DNA of 64,000 bases from Liquidambar formosana (taxonomy: Eukaryota > Streptophyta > Magnoliopsida > Saxifragales > Altingiaceae), in assembly GCA_039720395.1 (NCBI GenBank), contig CM077824.1, positions 22,654,013 to 22,718,012 of the forward strand, in the 5' to 3' direction. Position numbers and translations under genes: made by a program. The stretch's first letter is position 1, and every line of letters begins with the position of its first letter. Below the pieces are notes generated by a model, which did no database searches, was not told the DNA's origin, and saw nothing but the letters and a program-made list of their open reading frames with translations. Positions 31,350 to 43,191 of this stretch are shown piece after piece.

Positions 31350-32206
31350 TGTAGACACCGGCTCAATTTTCATCCCATTTCTTTTGACCTTTCCACCTTA
31401 GGAGCATTATCACATGTAGGGTTTACATCATTTTGGCACCCAATCTTTCTGGTTAGACTCTATACATCCCAAAGAATCTATGGTATCTTTCAAGGTTTAA
31501 TTTGGTTAAGTCTTGATAATTAATTAGAACTTTTGCGATTTGGAGGGCATTTTCATCATTTCACTTGCATAGCTCTTGTTCAGTATCCAATTCCCACCAA
31601 ATTCATCCCAGCATGATCTTAAAGTTCTCAAGATGTTATTTATAGTGTTGGTGTAAAGTTTGGTTAGCATCAGATATGGTTTAGTTAAGAACGATCCATA
31701 GTAGGCCTAATTTGACCCTATTCATCGGTCTTTATTTAGGGGGCCTCTATTGGCACCCAAAGATTTGCTTTTCATCCTCCACTTATTTTACACTTTAAGA
31801 TTTTATAAAAAATATAAAAAATTTGAACAATTTTTAAGAAAAAGGTTTTTCCAAAATCTATCATTTAAGTAGACTTTTATGCCATTTATAGTCTTCACTT
31901 CATAAATAACTAAAAAGTCCACTTAAACAATAGATTTTGGAAAAACTTTCTTCTAAAAAGTTGTTTAAAATGATGTTTTCTAAGAGACAACACGATCATT
32001 TTTTATGAAAACCTTATATATTTTTCATAAAATCTTAAAATATAAAATAAGTGGGGGGCGAAAAGCAAGTCTTTGGGTGCCGATAGAGGCCTTCCTTTAT
32101 TTAAGATAGTAGGCCCAATTTGATCCATAGTAGGCCCAATTTGTAAAGTTTGGTTAGCATCAAATAATGCTTCATTGGTATTAACTAAGTCTTAATTAAT
32201 GTGTTT
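31350..32206 (+). mobile_element. LTR fragment (gypsy-like), interrupted by a MITE
   Basis: It begins tgtagacacc and for ~380 bp matches 43760-44140 (cattatcacatgta, ctctatacatcccaaag, tggttaagtcttgata). After the MITE at 31739-32095 the match resumes loosely with the 44160-44220 part. TGTAGACACC is a frequent start of large gypsy LTRs in plants. The Mutator-like element that follows cuts it at 32206. Confidence 0.55.
31739..32095. mobile_element. hAT-like MITE, 357 bp, 8-bp target duplication
   Basis: The ends are inverted repeats: ggcctctattggcacccaaag against ctttgggtgccgatagaggcc. Exact tttattta copies flank it at 31731-31738 and 32096-32103. A second inverted pair (gtttttccaaaatcta against tagattttggaaaaac) lies inside. 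No coding capacity. Confidence 0.85.
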
Positions 32207-32869
32207 TAATATTTAAGATAAATTTCAGATAACCACCCTGAAGTATGGGGGTCAACAGATAACCCCCCTTATATATAAATTTAACCAATGTGCCTCTCGA
32301 ATGTTTTAATTTTTATTGATGTGCCCCACCATTACTCGTCGTTGATGAAAATTGATAGAAAATAGTCACGTGCTATGCACATGACACTGTTAATGGGTCA
32401 TGTTGCCCAAAATACCCTTGACTGATGAAACGTAACGTTTTTCACCATAACCCCTAAACCGTCGTTTCGTCAATGGGGTCAGAAAAGTGGCATCGTCGAT
32501 GGGGAGCTAGAGCTGCATCCACAACAGTCATGGATATGAGCACTCCAATCACATCGGAAAATCCAAGCAATCAACTGCATCGAATGCCCCTTGGTTGGGA
32601 ACGACAACAGTACTCGGAGGTAAACCATTTTGGCTATGGAATCACGTTTATCTTGTGAGAAACCCACCAAATTTGAGATCTGCATGCTTTACGGCCATGG
32701 CAGTGGCTATGGGGGTGCTTCACCAGATCATATTTGTCTTGTGAAGAACCCACCAGATCTGAGATCTCCGTGCTTTTCAGCCATAGCAGTGGCTATTAGG
32801 GTGCTCCAGCGACGACCAATCACCAGATCATGTTTCTCCTTCTTCTTAATTTTTTTTTTTTTGGGTTGT

Positions 32870-34356
32870 TGTGAGCGCCGTGTCCTTTCACCACGCCGGC
32901 TCGGGAGTACGCCACTAACCACGGATGATTAGGGCGGAGAGGGAGTCGCCACCCGATTTTGGCCTCGGGAACCGATTGACCCCTAGTAAGGGCCCAACTC
33001 GTCATTACCAAAAGAATCAAGGTTCGGAGCTAAGGTACGCGGATGGGAAGGTGTTAAGCACCCATCTACGCCCGGTTAAAATCCGGCCCCCACACATATT
33101 TATTGGCTTTAATTAGAAAGGACTCAATTGAATTTGACCGCTATTCAAGCACTTATGCAATTGAAATCAATAATGGCACACAATGATGAAAGAGATAAGA
33201 AATCAAAATAAAACAGTATAAATAAATATATACACAGAAAACAGGAGCATTTGATAGAGCCGAATCATACTTACACAATCTGCAAAACGAGGATTAATTT
33301 GTCCAAAATAGGTCATGCACGTACGAGCATCTGGGAAGCACGTACGTGCATATACGAAGCACGTACGTGCATGCCTTATGCAAAACGTATGCAGTCGATA
33401 TAAAAATACGAATCGAAGCTTATTATGCAACTATCATGCTTGTGTGACCCTATGAATGATCAGGACGTGTACAGAAACCATCTAAGCATGCTTTTAAAGC
33501 AATAATAGCATCCTAGATCTAAATATTGAGAGATAATATATGCAGAAAATGCCGGAGTTAACAGATAGATCTTATGCAGCCCTACGCATTTGAAATGGAT
33601 GAGAAATTCGTTTCAAACCTTAAATGCACAAATAAATTAGTGCCGGATTAGATCTGAACATGTCCTAATTATGAGTATTAAATGACATGATATATATATC
33701 AGATGCAATATCATAAATGATCATGCTATAACGAAATTAAGGATTGAGAATGGTTACCCTCAGGTTTGGGCGGCTGCCATCACTCCACGAGTTCTTCCTT
33801 CTGGACCTATCGTAGTCACAGCTCTGGATTTAGGGTTTTTCGGGGGTGGTGGCTGAGGAAGATTGGGTAAACTAAGGGAAAGTGAGATGGAGGCTTAGGC
33901 AAATTCGGTCCCCTTTCAAGGTTGAAAAGTAGGGTATTTATAGGTGAGTTTTAGGGTTTAATCGCAAGGTATCTAGGGTTTCTAGCTGCCACAAGGTAGC
34001 TGGCATCGAGCTTGGTCCCTATAAGGTAAAGGAGAAAATATGGGAAATGCTGATTTTTGCAGATTTTGGGTGATGCACGTACGAGCATGGGAGATGCACG
34101 TACGTGCATGAAGGATGCACGTATGATCATGGGCTATGGTGATCGCTTTTGGGTGATGCACGTACGAGCATGGGAGATGCACGTACGTGCATGAAGTATG
34201 CACGTATGATCATGGGCTATGGTTTTGTGCTGATTTTGAGTTGTGATCGCGTTGGTCCTTCGGGATTCACTCGTATAGTTCTATTTGACACCACCCTTCA
34301 TCATTAGGCTTAAAGGTGGTCCAAAATGTCAGGAGGTACAAAATGGGGTGTCAACA
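32870..34356 (-). repeat. LTR (3') of the gag-only element
   Basis: 1487 bp. It contains repeated palindromes with the core gcacgtacgtgc (33338-33349 and 33359-33370) and the 83-bp duplication at 34072-34237. The same features are in the other LTR. Confidence 0.95.
34072..34237. repeat. 83-bp tandem duplication with tgcacgtacgtgca palindromes inside the LTR
   Basis: Two units start at 34072 and 34155. Each has gatgcacgtacgagcatggg, then gatgcacgtacgtgcatgaa, then atgcacgtatgatcatgggc. The matching pair is in the other LTR near 42181-42346. The CACGTACGTG core resembles a G-box-like binding site and CATGCA resembles an RY motif. A regulatory role is inferred. Confidence 0.75.
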
Positions 34357-34620
34357 GTTTGCCCCTTCTTTCGGTTTCATTCACGAAGTGATTGGAATCG
34401 GAAGACCAGAAGACAAACCATTTTGAACCGACTGACTTTCCAGAGCCAAGAGTGAACATGCAATGAATGCAAATGCATGAATGAGTGAGAATGCATGAAC
34501 GTGGTCGGATTAGGTTTTGCCTAACTTCCTACGTACTCTTTCTAGAGATCAGACCTACCGTAGTTCATGTGTAAAAATGGGTCCTCCTCCAAGGCAAATG
34601 GAGGGTTTCGAAAAGCAACA

Positions 34621-36347
34621 TGGGAGGGGATACCTTAGGAAAGAACACACAGCACCGGAGTATGGGATACCTAAACAGCATCGGAGGAGGGGATACCTTA
34701 TAGAGAACACGCTCGGGGTGTTTCCCTAAACAGCATCGGAGTAGGAGATACCTTAGGGAGAACACGCTCGGGGTGTTTCCCTAAACAGCATCGGAGTAGG
34801 GGATACCTTAGGGAGAACACGCTCGGGTTGTTTCCCTAAACAGCATCGGAGGAGGGGATACCTTAGGGAGAGCACGCTCGGGGTGTTTCCCTAAACAGCA
34901 TCGGAGTATGAGATACCTTAGGGAGAGCACGCTCGGGGTGTTTCCCTAAACAACATCGGAGTAGGAGATACCTTAGGGAGAACACGTTCAGGGTGTTTCC
35001 CTAAACAGCATCAGAGTAGGTACCTTAGGGAGAACACGCTCTGGGTGTTTCCCTAAACAGCATCGGAAGAGGGGATACCTTAGGGAGAACACGCTCGGGG
35101 TGTTTCCCTAAACAGCATTGGAGTAGGAGATACCTTAGGGAGAACACGCTCAGGGTGTTTCCCTAAACAGCATCGGAGTAGGGGATACCTTAGGGAGAAC
35201 ACGCTCGGGGTGTTTCCTTAAATAGCATCGGAGTAGGAGATACCTTAGGGAGAACACGCTCGGGGTGTTTCCCTAAACAGCATCGGAGGAGGGGATACCT
35301 TAGGGAGAGCACGCTCGGGGTGTTTCCCTAAATAATATCGAAGTAGGAGATACCTTAGGGAGAACACGCTCAGGGTGTTTCCCTAAACAGCATCAGAGTA
35401 GGTACCTTAGGGAGAACACGCTCGGGGTGTTTCCCTAAACAGCATCGGAGTAGGAGATACCTTAGGGAGAACACGCTCAGAGTGTTTCCCTAAACAGCAT
35501 CGGAGTAGGGGATACCTTAGGGAGAACACGCTCGGGGTGTTTCCCTAAACAGCATCGGAGTAGGGGATACCTAAACAGCATCGGAGTAGGGGATACCTTA
35601 GGGAGAACATGCTCGGGGTGTTTCCCTAAACAGCATCGGAGGAGGGGATACCTTAGGGAGAACACGCTCGGGGTGTTTCCCTAAACAGCATTGGAGTAGG
35701 AGATACTTTAGGGAGAGCACGCTCGGGGTGTTTCCCTAAACAACATCGGAGTAGGAGATACCTTAGGGAGAACACGCTCAGAGTGTTTCCCTAAACAGCA
35801 TCAGAGTAGGTACCTTAGGGAGAACACGCTCTGAGTGTTTCCCTAAACAGCATCGGAGGAGGGGATACCTTAGGGAGAACACGCTCGGGGTGTTTCCCTA
35901 AACAGCATTGGAGTAGGAGATACCTTAGGGAGAACACGCTCAGGGTGTTTCCCTAAACAGCATCAGAGTAGGGGATACCTTAGGGAGAACACGCTCGGGG
36001 TGTTTCCTTAAATAGCATCGGAGTAGGGGATACCTTAGGGAGAACACGCTCGGGGTGTTTCCCTAAACAGCATCGGAGGAGCGGATACCTTAGGGAGAGC
36101 ACTCTCGGGGTGTTTCCCTAAACAATATCGGAGTAGGAGATACCTTAGGGAGAACACGCTCAGGGTGTTTCCCTAAACAGCATCAGAGTAGGTACCTTAG
36201 GGAGAACACGCTCGGGGTGTTTCCCTAAACAGCATCGAAGTAGGAGATACCTTAGGGAGAACACGCTCAGAGTGTTTCCCTAAACAGCATCGGAGTAGGG
36301 GATACCTTAGGGAGAACACGCTCGGGGTGTTTCCCTAAACAGCATCG
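34621..36347. repeat. Minisatellite, ~30 units of ~55 bp, each a stem-loop
   Basis: Units read roughly ggagtaggggatacc, ttagggagaacacgctcgg, ggtgtttccctaaacagcatc. Each contains the inverted pair ttagggagaacac / gtgtttccctaa (12-13 bp with one mismatch) around a short loop. Short units (tcagagtaggtacc) recur at 35011, 35393, 35801 and 36183. The spacings 35011-35801 and 35393-36183 are both exactly 790 bp, so a 14-unit block has been duplicated as a higher-order repeat. Open frames across it are by-products of the repeat. Confidence 0.95.
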
Positions 36348-36400
36348 GACATGACAAGCATAGCAATCGAACATGATAGGGATGACTATAAGCTGGGGTA

Positions 36401-36800
36401 ATCGGAGGTAGAACACACTCGGGGAGTCTACCTAACGGATTTCGAAGGTAAGAACGCATTTGGGACGTCTACTTAAAGGATTTTGGAGGTAAGAACACAC
36501 TCGGGGCATCTACCTAAAGGATTTCGGAGGTAAGAACACACTCGGGGAGTTCACCTAAAAGTTCTGTAGGAAGGGGTTTTTGAAGGTAGAACACGCTTGG
36601 GGAGTTCACCTAAAAGTATTGCAGGAAAGGGTTTTCGGAGGTAAGAACGCACTCGGGGAGTTCACCTAAAGGGTTGCTGGAAGGAGTAATAAGAGGTAGA
36701 ACACACTCGGGGAGTTCACCTAGAAGGTTGCTGGAAGGAGTTTTCAGAGGTAGAACACACTCGGGGAGTTCACCTAAAAGATTGCTGGAAGGAGTTTAGG
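36401..36800. repeat. Second related array, ~8 units of 40-56 bp with the same hairpin plan
   Basis: Units are built on aggtagaacacactcgggg, agttcacctaaa. They share agaacac and ctcgggg with the first array but have different stem sequence: aggtaga / tctacct in the first unit, aggtaagaac / gttcacct in later ones. The stem partners change together. Confidence 0.85.
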
Positions 36801-38021
36801 CAAGAATACTCGACGTAGACCACTTGACCATCCGAGACCGACGACCTAAGGGAACATAACAATCTAGAACTTTACTAGTGAACATGACACAACACATGAT
36901 ATGATGCATGAATGCATGAAATGATGTATAACATATATCAATGTATGAGCAATGAGTAAGAAGATTCTCGAGAAGATGCCCCTAGGGCAAGTAAAGATTC
37001 ACCTGGGAATTTCAATATTGGCCGCTGAAGTTCCAGTCTGCACACCATTCTTCCAAGTATTCTTCTCTCTTTCTCTTGCTTACCTGCACTGATTAGTCAG
37101 CTCACAGATATGATAAATGTTGAGGCATGCCCTAATCGTTATCCCATCCCATCTCTCAAAAACCTCACTCACGAGGAGACTAAGGATAACTTATTCACTG
37201 AAGGTAGCCTAGAGTGGAACATCATTCTGGACCAGGACTTATTGATGATGATGATGCCAGATGTGCAAGTTCCGATAAGGAAGTGAGTTCATCAGTCGCA
37301 GACTAGGAAGGATAGTTTTTAATTTAGGGACACATGCTTATCCACTCCATTAGTACCATCTTCATATAACACACTTGCTGACAACATTTCGTATTGCTGA
37401 ATGGAGTTGTGGTCGATCTCTGTGGGTTAAAGATTTACATTCCATGCCCAAGAATCGACGATGACATTCTCATGAAGAAGGGACAGAGATAGACCTTACT
37501 TCAAAAAGTTCATGAGGATGGATACACGTGCACTAAAGTATACACACCATTTCGGATGAGAGGCAAAGTATAGACCCATATGTATCCCTAGAATTGTACC
37601 TATGTGGATGACATATATACACATACCCACTATTTAGTTTTTCAGGATCGCACTAGTAGGGTTTGTGAAGAAACCATGAAATGGAAACAAGAGACTCGAA
37701 TGATAAGATGACTAGAAAACTCAACTGAGGCACAGATGAAGTGAACAAGCGACTTAAGCATTGATCTCATTTATTTCAACTGTATCTTCCTTTAATTTCC
37801 ACTTCATTCATGTTATTGCTCCCTATCTCCTTCTTAGTTAATTAAAGAGGATCAACGATGAGATAGTTATTTCCATAAAATCTTACCATCTTTGGTCAAC
37901 TTTTGCATTAATGAAGAAATTTAGTACTCCATGAGATTGACCCCACAAGACGGTTGCCCCTTGAATCAAAGACTGAAGCACACCTGGTTCAAATAATCGA
38001 TCTTTCTTTCTTTCTTTTCCT

Positions 38022-38052
<31 letters not shown>

Positions 38053-38738
38053 CACGCCCTAACTTTTGCCTAGGTCGCCCTTTCGGGTTTTCGTCCTAGT
38101 GGGCCTCTTTCTACATAAAGCATGGTGATGTAGAGTGCTACAATCAATTCTCTTGAACATATCATCCTCTTTGCTCATGCCCCTGGTGTGGACCTCAACT
38201 GGTGTGATCGCATGTCCTCTTAATGATGTGACTGCACTTTTTCATATCCTTTCAGTGATGTGGCTGCACCTTTGTAGGTTGCCTACGTACCTGAGAGGGA
38301 TCAAGCCAAGCGTAGTTCATCGAAATTCGAACAACCTTGATCAATCAAAGAGGACTTTCATGGACCGTAATGTGGCTTAAGCCGCTAGGCTTCATGAAAG
38401 AAAGGATTTTTAAGGCTCAAACATGATTTGCAAAGGGTTCCTATTGGTCAAGGATTACATGTTCACTCTTTGGAATTTTTATTATTCCGCTCCCATCTTT
38501 TTTCATTCTCTTCCTTTCCCTTTTTCTTTTCACTCCCTATTTCTTTTCTTTTCTCTTTTTTTTTTTCTTTTCTTTTTTTTTTTTCATCATTTTTTTTTTT
38601 TTTCATTTCTTCCCACACACATCTTGCCCCTTGTTTCAGATAGATCACTCTCCAAAATCTGCCCCTAGTGTAGGGGGTAATCCTTGACAAAGGTGTTAGA
38701 AGAAGAAAAAATCATTTAGGCCCAAAGGGGTTAGCAAA

Positions 38739-38776
<38 letters not shown>

Positions 38777-39299
38777 TTTAGAAAGGATAGCTGAAACGAT
38801 GGCCTCTTTTTATCTTGATCTCCATTATTCAAAATGGAAAGGATAATGGTGTAATCTCCCAATTCATCTTTGGCATGCATATCTTGGATTTGTGCGGGAA
38901 GGTTGCAAAGTTGCCTTATTCTGGTGTGGGCTGAGTGGAACCAATTCGTATCTTTTAAGATCTCCATTAATGCGCAAGTTAATTAAGATAGATTGAATTT
39001 CAATGGGTTTCACTTTCCTTTATTGATCTTCATTAATTATCTCTTCTAGATTAAGAAAGCTTTGCATTCATGAAATTTCATTATTGGGAGACACATCTGA
39101 ATAAATGAGACAATGTTTTATTCCAAAGAAGAACCACACCCATAAGGACCCCAATGACTTATTGGACTCAACAGACCAAAAAGAAAATCGAGACTCAATC
39201 AACGAAAGAGTAAATCAAGGACAGACTCAATGATAGGTCAACGGACAGTCCCAAAGGTAGGCTTAACTTCCCATCCTTATGCTTAGGTGCTTGCATATT
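36801..39299. other. Internal region of the gag-only element, no gene recognised
   Basis: It holds long T-runs (about 38020-38052 and 38741-38773) and a C/T-rich block (38440-38640). I find no open frame that looks like protein. Decayed retroelement sequence is likely. Confidence 0.5.
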
Positions 39300-39899
39300 C
39301 TACTTGCTAGGGATCTCTGGCTTTGGCAGCGTCCCACTATCAATCAAATCTTGGATTTCATGCTTCAACCTCATGCAATTATTTGTCTCGTGTCCAATTC
39401 GTTGATGAAAGGTGCAGTACTCATTTTGCTTCCACAATGGAGGTAGTGGATTAGGCAATGGTCGTGGTACTAAAGCCTCTAGATACCCCTTCATGGACAA
39501 ATCGGTGAAAGCCTCAGATAGTGTAATCCCCAGGTTGTCAAACTTCCTCATTGCTTGTGCTTTTTTGTTACCTCCACTTCTATTGTTGCTCCCAGCCCAT
39601 GGTTGTATCTTTTTATTACTCTTGGCAAGACTACCACTGCGTGACTTTTTGAGGTTCATCCCAGGAGAAGTCGATACACGATTGAAGTGGATTGGGATTT
39701 TCCCTTTCCAAGAGGTTAAGAACTCAGCTCTTTCTTTTTTATTCGCCTCCTTAAGTTGACTTACTCTTATTTCCGTCATAAGTGCTTCCATCCTAACAAA
39801 AGCCTCGGCGAATGCAACTTTGTCTTCCCTCACCTTCTCTAATTGATTCATTATTGCCTCTAACTTAGCAAGCATCTCAATGAGTGTAGCATCAGTCAT
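39300..39899 (-). CDS. Gag fragment of the non-autonomous LTR retrotransposon
   Basis: 199 codons on the minus strand, the only notable ORF of the element. The N-terminal part is helical and charged (~1-60), the middle is basic, and the C-terminus carries YCTFHQRIGHETNNCMRLKH, the zinc-finger-like motif seen in gag of plant Ty3/gypsy elements, followed by LIDSGTLPKPE. The main capsid domain and all of pol are absent. A nucleic-acid-binding role in packaging is plausible. The start at 39899 is the first Met of the frame. Confidence 0.7.
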   Translation of the reverse strand: MTDATLIEMLAKLEAIMNQLEKVREDKVAFAEAFVRMEALMTEIRVSQLKEANKKERAEFLTSWKGKIPIHFNRVSTSPGMNLKKSRSGSLAKSNKKIQPWAGSNNRSGGNKKAQAMRKFDNLGITLSEAFTDLSMKGYLEALVPRPLPNPLPPLWKQNEYCTFHQRIGHETNNCMRLKHEIQDLIDSGTLPKPEIPSK

Positions 39900-40978
39900 T
39901 CTTGTTTTCTGGAAATGGTAGGGGAATCAATCCAAATGAACTTAGGGATGTAGTTGTCCAAATCTGCTGAAACAAGATCGAGCATGATAAATACATGTCC
40001 CCAAACTTTGACTTCCATCCTAGCCTAAGTCCAATTAAAACATCATTGATCCATGTCAAACCACATCGATGGGCCTTGTCATCTTTACTAGATCTTCCAA
40101 GGACCCATGATAGGTAGACACCAATTATAAAGTCGGATATCATTTAACCTTTGGCCCGTTACAAGTTCACACATATCTCACATGCTCACTTTGGACCTAA
40201 GCCCATTTCATTATTCTCATTTGGATAGGCTTAGTCCAATTACAAGATCACACTTCATTTTATCTCTCACTCATCGGGCCTTAGGTAGATTGATATTAGA
40301 CTTTGATGTTCAATTTTAGATGGGTTGAGTCCATTCATCACAGTGGTCTGCCCCTAGCTTCTAATAAGTCCACATGGTCCATCAACCTTCTTTGTTTGAG
40401 CCCATTATGCACACACCTCACACCTCATTTGGATTCTAGGCCAATTTTGTTTATCATTTTGCTTATCATTTTTTTTTTTTTTTTTTTGGCTTAGGTCCAA
40501 TTACAACATCGCTCAATCTTCCCTCAATTGGGCTCAAACTAGAAAGCTTATGTATAATGTGGGCCTCGTCCCATACCCGTACTATACAAATGAATATGGA
40601 TGCAACATGACATGCGATATGACATACATTCAAGCAAGGCTATGCAAAGGTCTCGGGGGACACTAGTGTGGTCGGTCAATTGGGGGTACTTCTCCTTCAA
40701 GGGTCACCCAGGCTAGGGTGCTCAAAGAGCAACCCGTTAACGTACTCACTAGCTTATTACAGGCTAGTGGCACAGGCCGTGGGTTGATGGTGCTGAATCG
40801 AGTTGCCCATAGGAACTAAATGGAACCCGGGTCTCTAATCAGACTGCCATCGAGGGATAACAAGTGCCAAATGTTGTGCGCGTGTGTGCAAATTCGGTTT
40901 CATCCAATTGAGTCTCCTAACTAATTAAAGCCAATAAATATTTTGGAGTCAAGCTCTCGTCCCCAGCGGAGTCGCCAT
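39900..40978. other. Leader region of the gag-only element
   Basis: On the minus strand this is the untranslated stretch between the 5' LTR with its primer-like site (about 40960-40977) and gag. It has no convincing ORF. A T-run lies at about 40470-40487. Confidence 0.5.
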
Positions 40979-42465
40979 TGTGAGCGCCGTGTCCTTTCAC
41001 CACGCCGGCTCGGGAGTACGCCACTAACCACGGATGATTAGGGCGGAGAGGGAGTCGCCACCCGATTTTGGCCTCGGGAACCGATTGACCCCTAGTAAGG
41101 GCCCAATTCGTCATTACCAAAAGAATCAAGGTTCGGAGCTAAGGTACGCGGATGGGAAGGTGTTAGGCACCCATCTACGCCCGGTTAAAATCCGGCCCCC
41201 ACACATATTTATTGGCTTTAATTAGAAAGGACTCAATTGAATTTGACCGCTATTCAAGCACTTATGCAATTGAAATCAATAATGGCACACAATGATGAAA
41301 GAGATAAGAAATCAAAATAAAACAGTATAAATAAATATATACACAGAAAACAGGAGCATTTGATAGAGCCGAATCATACTTACACAATCTGCAAAACGAG
41401 GATTAATTTGTCCAAAATAGGTCATGCACGTACGAGCATCTGGGAAGCACGTACGTGCATATACGAAGCACGTACGTGCATGCCTTATGCAAAACGTATG
41501 CAGTCGATATAAAAATACGAATCGAAGCTTATTATGCAACTATCATGCTTGTGTGACCCTATGAATGATCAAGACGTGTACAGAAACCATCTAAGCATGC
41601 TTTTAAAGCAATAATAGCATCCTAGATCTAAATATTGAGAGATAATATATGCAGAAAATGCCGGAGTTAACAGATAGATCTTATGCAGCCCTACGCATTT
41701 GAAATGGATGAGAAATTCGTTTCAAACCTTAAATGCACAAATAAATTAGTGCCGGATTAGATCTGAACATGTCCTAATTATGAGTATTAAATGACATGAT
41801 ATATATATCAGATGCAATATCATAAATGATCATGCTAGAACGAAATTAAGGATTGAGAATGGTTACCCTCAGGTTTGGGCGGCTGCCATCACTCCACGAG
41901 TTCTTCCTTCTGGACCTATCGTAGTCACAGCTCTGGATTTAGGGTTTTTCGGGGGTGGTGGCTGAGGAAGATTGGGTAAACTAAGGGAAAGTGAGATGGA
42001 GGCTTAGGCAAATTCGGTCCCCTTTCAAGGTTGAAAAGTAGGGTATTTATAGGTGAGTTTTAGGGTTTAATCGCAAGGTATCTAGGGTTTCTAGCTGCCA
42101 CAAGGTAGCTGGCATCGAGCTTGGTCCCTATAAAGTAAAGGAGAAAATATGGGAAATGCTGATTTTTGCAGATTTTGGGTGATGCACGTACGAGCATGGG
42201 AGATGCACGTACGTGCATGAAGGATGCACGTATGATCATGGGCTATGGTGATCGCTTTTGGGTGATGCACGTACGAGCATGGGAGATGCACGTACGTGCA
42301 TGAAGTATGCACGTATGATCATGGGCTATGGTTTTGTGCTGATTTTGAGCTGTGATCGCGTTGGTCCTTCGGGATTCACTCGTATAGTTCTATTTGACAC
42401 CACCCTTCATCATTGGGCTTAAAGGTGGTCCAAAATGTCAGGAGGTACAAAATGGGGTGTCAACA
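40979..42465 (-). repeat. LTR (5') of the gag-only element
   Basis: 1487 bp, same length as 32870-34356, with about seven substitutions by eye. It is followed by the target copy gttgt (42466-42470). Confidence 0.95.
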
Positions 42466-43191
42466 GTTGTTTTCTTAGATCTACATCGATGGTTGTGGAT
42501 CTTTACTCTCTCTCTGTTTTTTTTCTTTTTTTTTTTTTTGTGAAAAAAGAAATAAAAAAATTCATTGTGTTCGAATTTGCTCCCATCAGATCTGACCATG
42601 GCTCAATTTTGTTTTTCTTGTTTTAGGTTTTAATTGTGGAGTTGCATACATGGTTATTATGAGGAAAAAGGTTATGTGTTGGGTTTGGGGTTAGAGGTAT
42701 TGTAGAGTTGCAGACATGAGTATTGGGTTTGGGGTTATACTCAGGTGAAGAAGATGAGAAGGGGTAGCCATGGTAGCAACCACTGATGAGAAGGGGCAGC
42801 CATAGCAATAGCTGCTGATGAGAAGGGGGCAGCCATGGCAACAGCTACTGATGAGAAGGGGTCAGCTGTGGTAGCAGTTGCTAATAAAAAGGGGGTAGCC
42901 ATGGTAGCAGTTGCTGCTGCTGCTTCATCTTCTTCTTCCTCTCTTTTGAATTTTTTTTATTTTTTCTTTTGTGGTGATTTAAAACAGTTAATTACAGCTA
43001 CCATGGCTCGACATGTGAGGGGGAAGGTGAGGGGCAAACCCAGCTTTTTAGTGGTTCATTAACACCGTGTATTTTATCAAGCGACAAAACTATGTTGGGG
43101 GGCACATTGGTTTATTTTGAACATCAGGAAGGTTATGTGCTATACCCCCACATACTTCATAGGGTTTTATGCAATTTACCCTAATATTTAA

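Larger units (their letters stand above)
32870..42465 (-). mobile_element. Non-autonomous gag-only LTR retrotransposon (TR-GAG type), 9.6 kb
   Basis: LTRs of 1487 bp at 32870-34356 and 40979-42465, TG...CA, are flanked by gttgt (32865-32869, 42466-42470). On the minus strand a primer-like tggcgactccgctgggga lies just inside the LTR at 40979, and a purine-rich gaaagaaggggcaaa just inside the LTR ending at 34356. That sets the orientation. The only coding region is a ~199-codon gag fragment. I counted seven LTR differences by eye, so the insertion is recent. It must have been mobilised in trans by a related autonomous element. Confidence 0.9.
32217..43181. mobile_element. Mutator-like non-autonomous element (~1.36 kb) split by an LTR retrotransposon
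   Basis: The termini are imperfect inverted repeats over ~60-120 bp: taaatttcagataaccaccctgaagtat on the left resembles the complement of the right end ending caatttaccc. A 10-bp duplication, taatatttaa, flanks it at 32207-32216 and 43182-43191, in the 9-11 bp range of Mutator-like elements. Without the insert at 32870-42465 (plus one target copy) it is about 1364 bp. Its short frames are not convincing genes and no transposase is seen. Confidence 0.75.

Noticed and set aside
32473..32932. Short plus-strand ORFs in the Mutator-like element
   Set aside because: Low complexity and overlapping frames on both strands; no homology recognised.
34565..35665. Open frames with repeated ...RYPLLRCCLGKHPE units
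   Set aside because: They are produced by the minisatellite repeat read in one frame; unit-length changes break them and there is no other coding sign.
34621..36347. Possible CRISPR array
   Set aside because: Units are contiguous without unique spacers, there are no cas genes, and the DNA is clearly plant.
42835..43062. Ala/Val-rich ORF starting MATATDEKG
   Set aside because: Generated by GCNGTN-type simple repeats near the end of the Mutator-like element.
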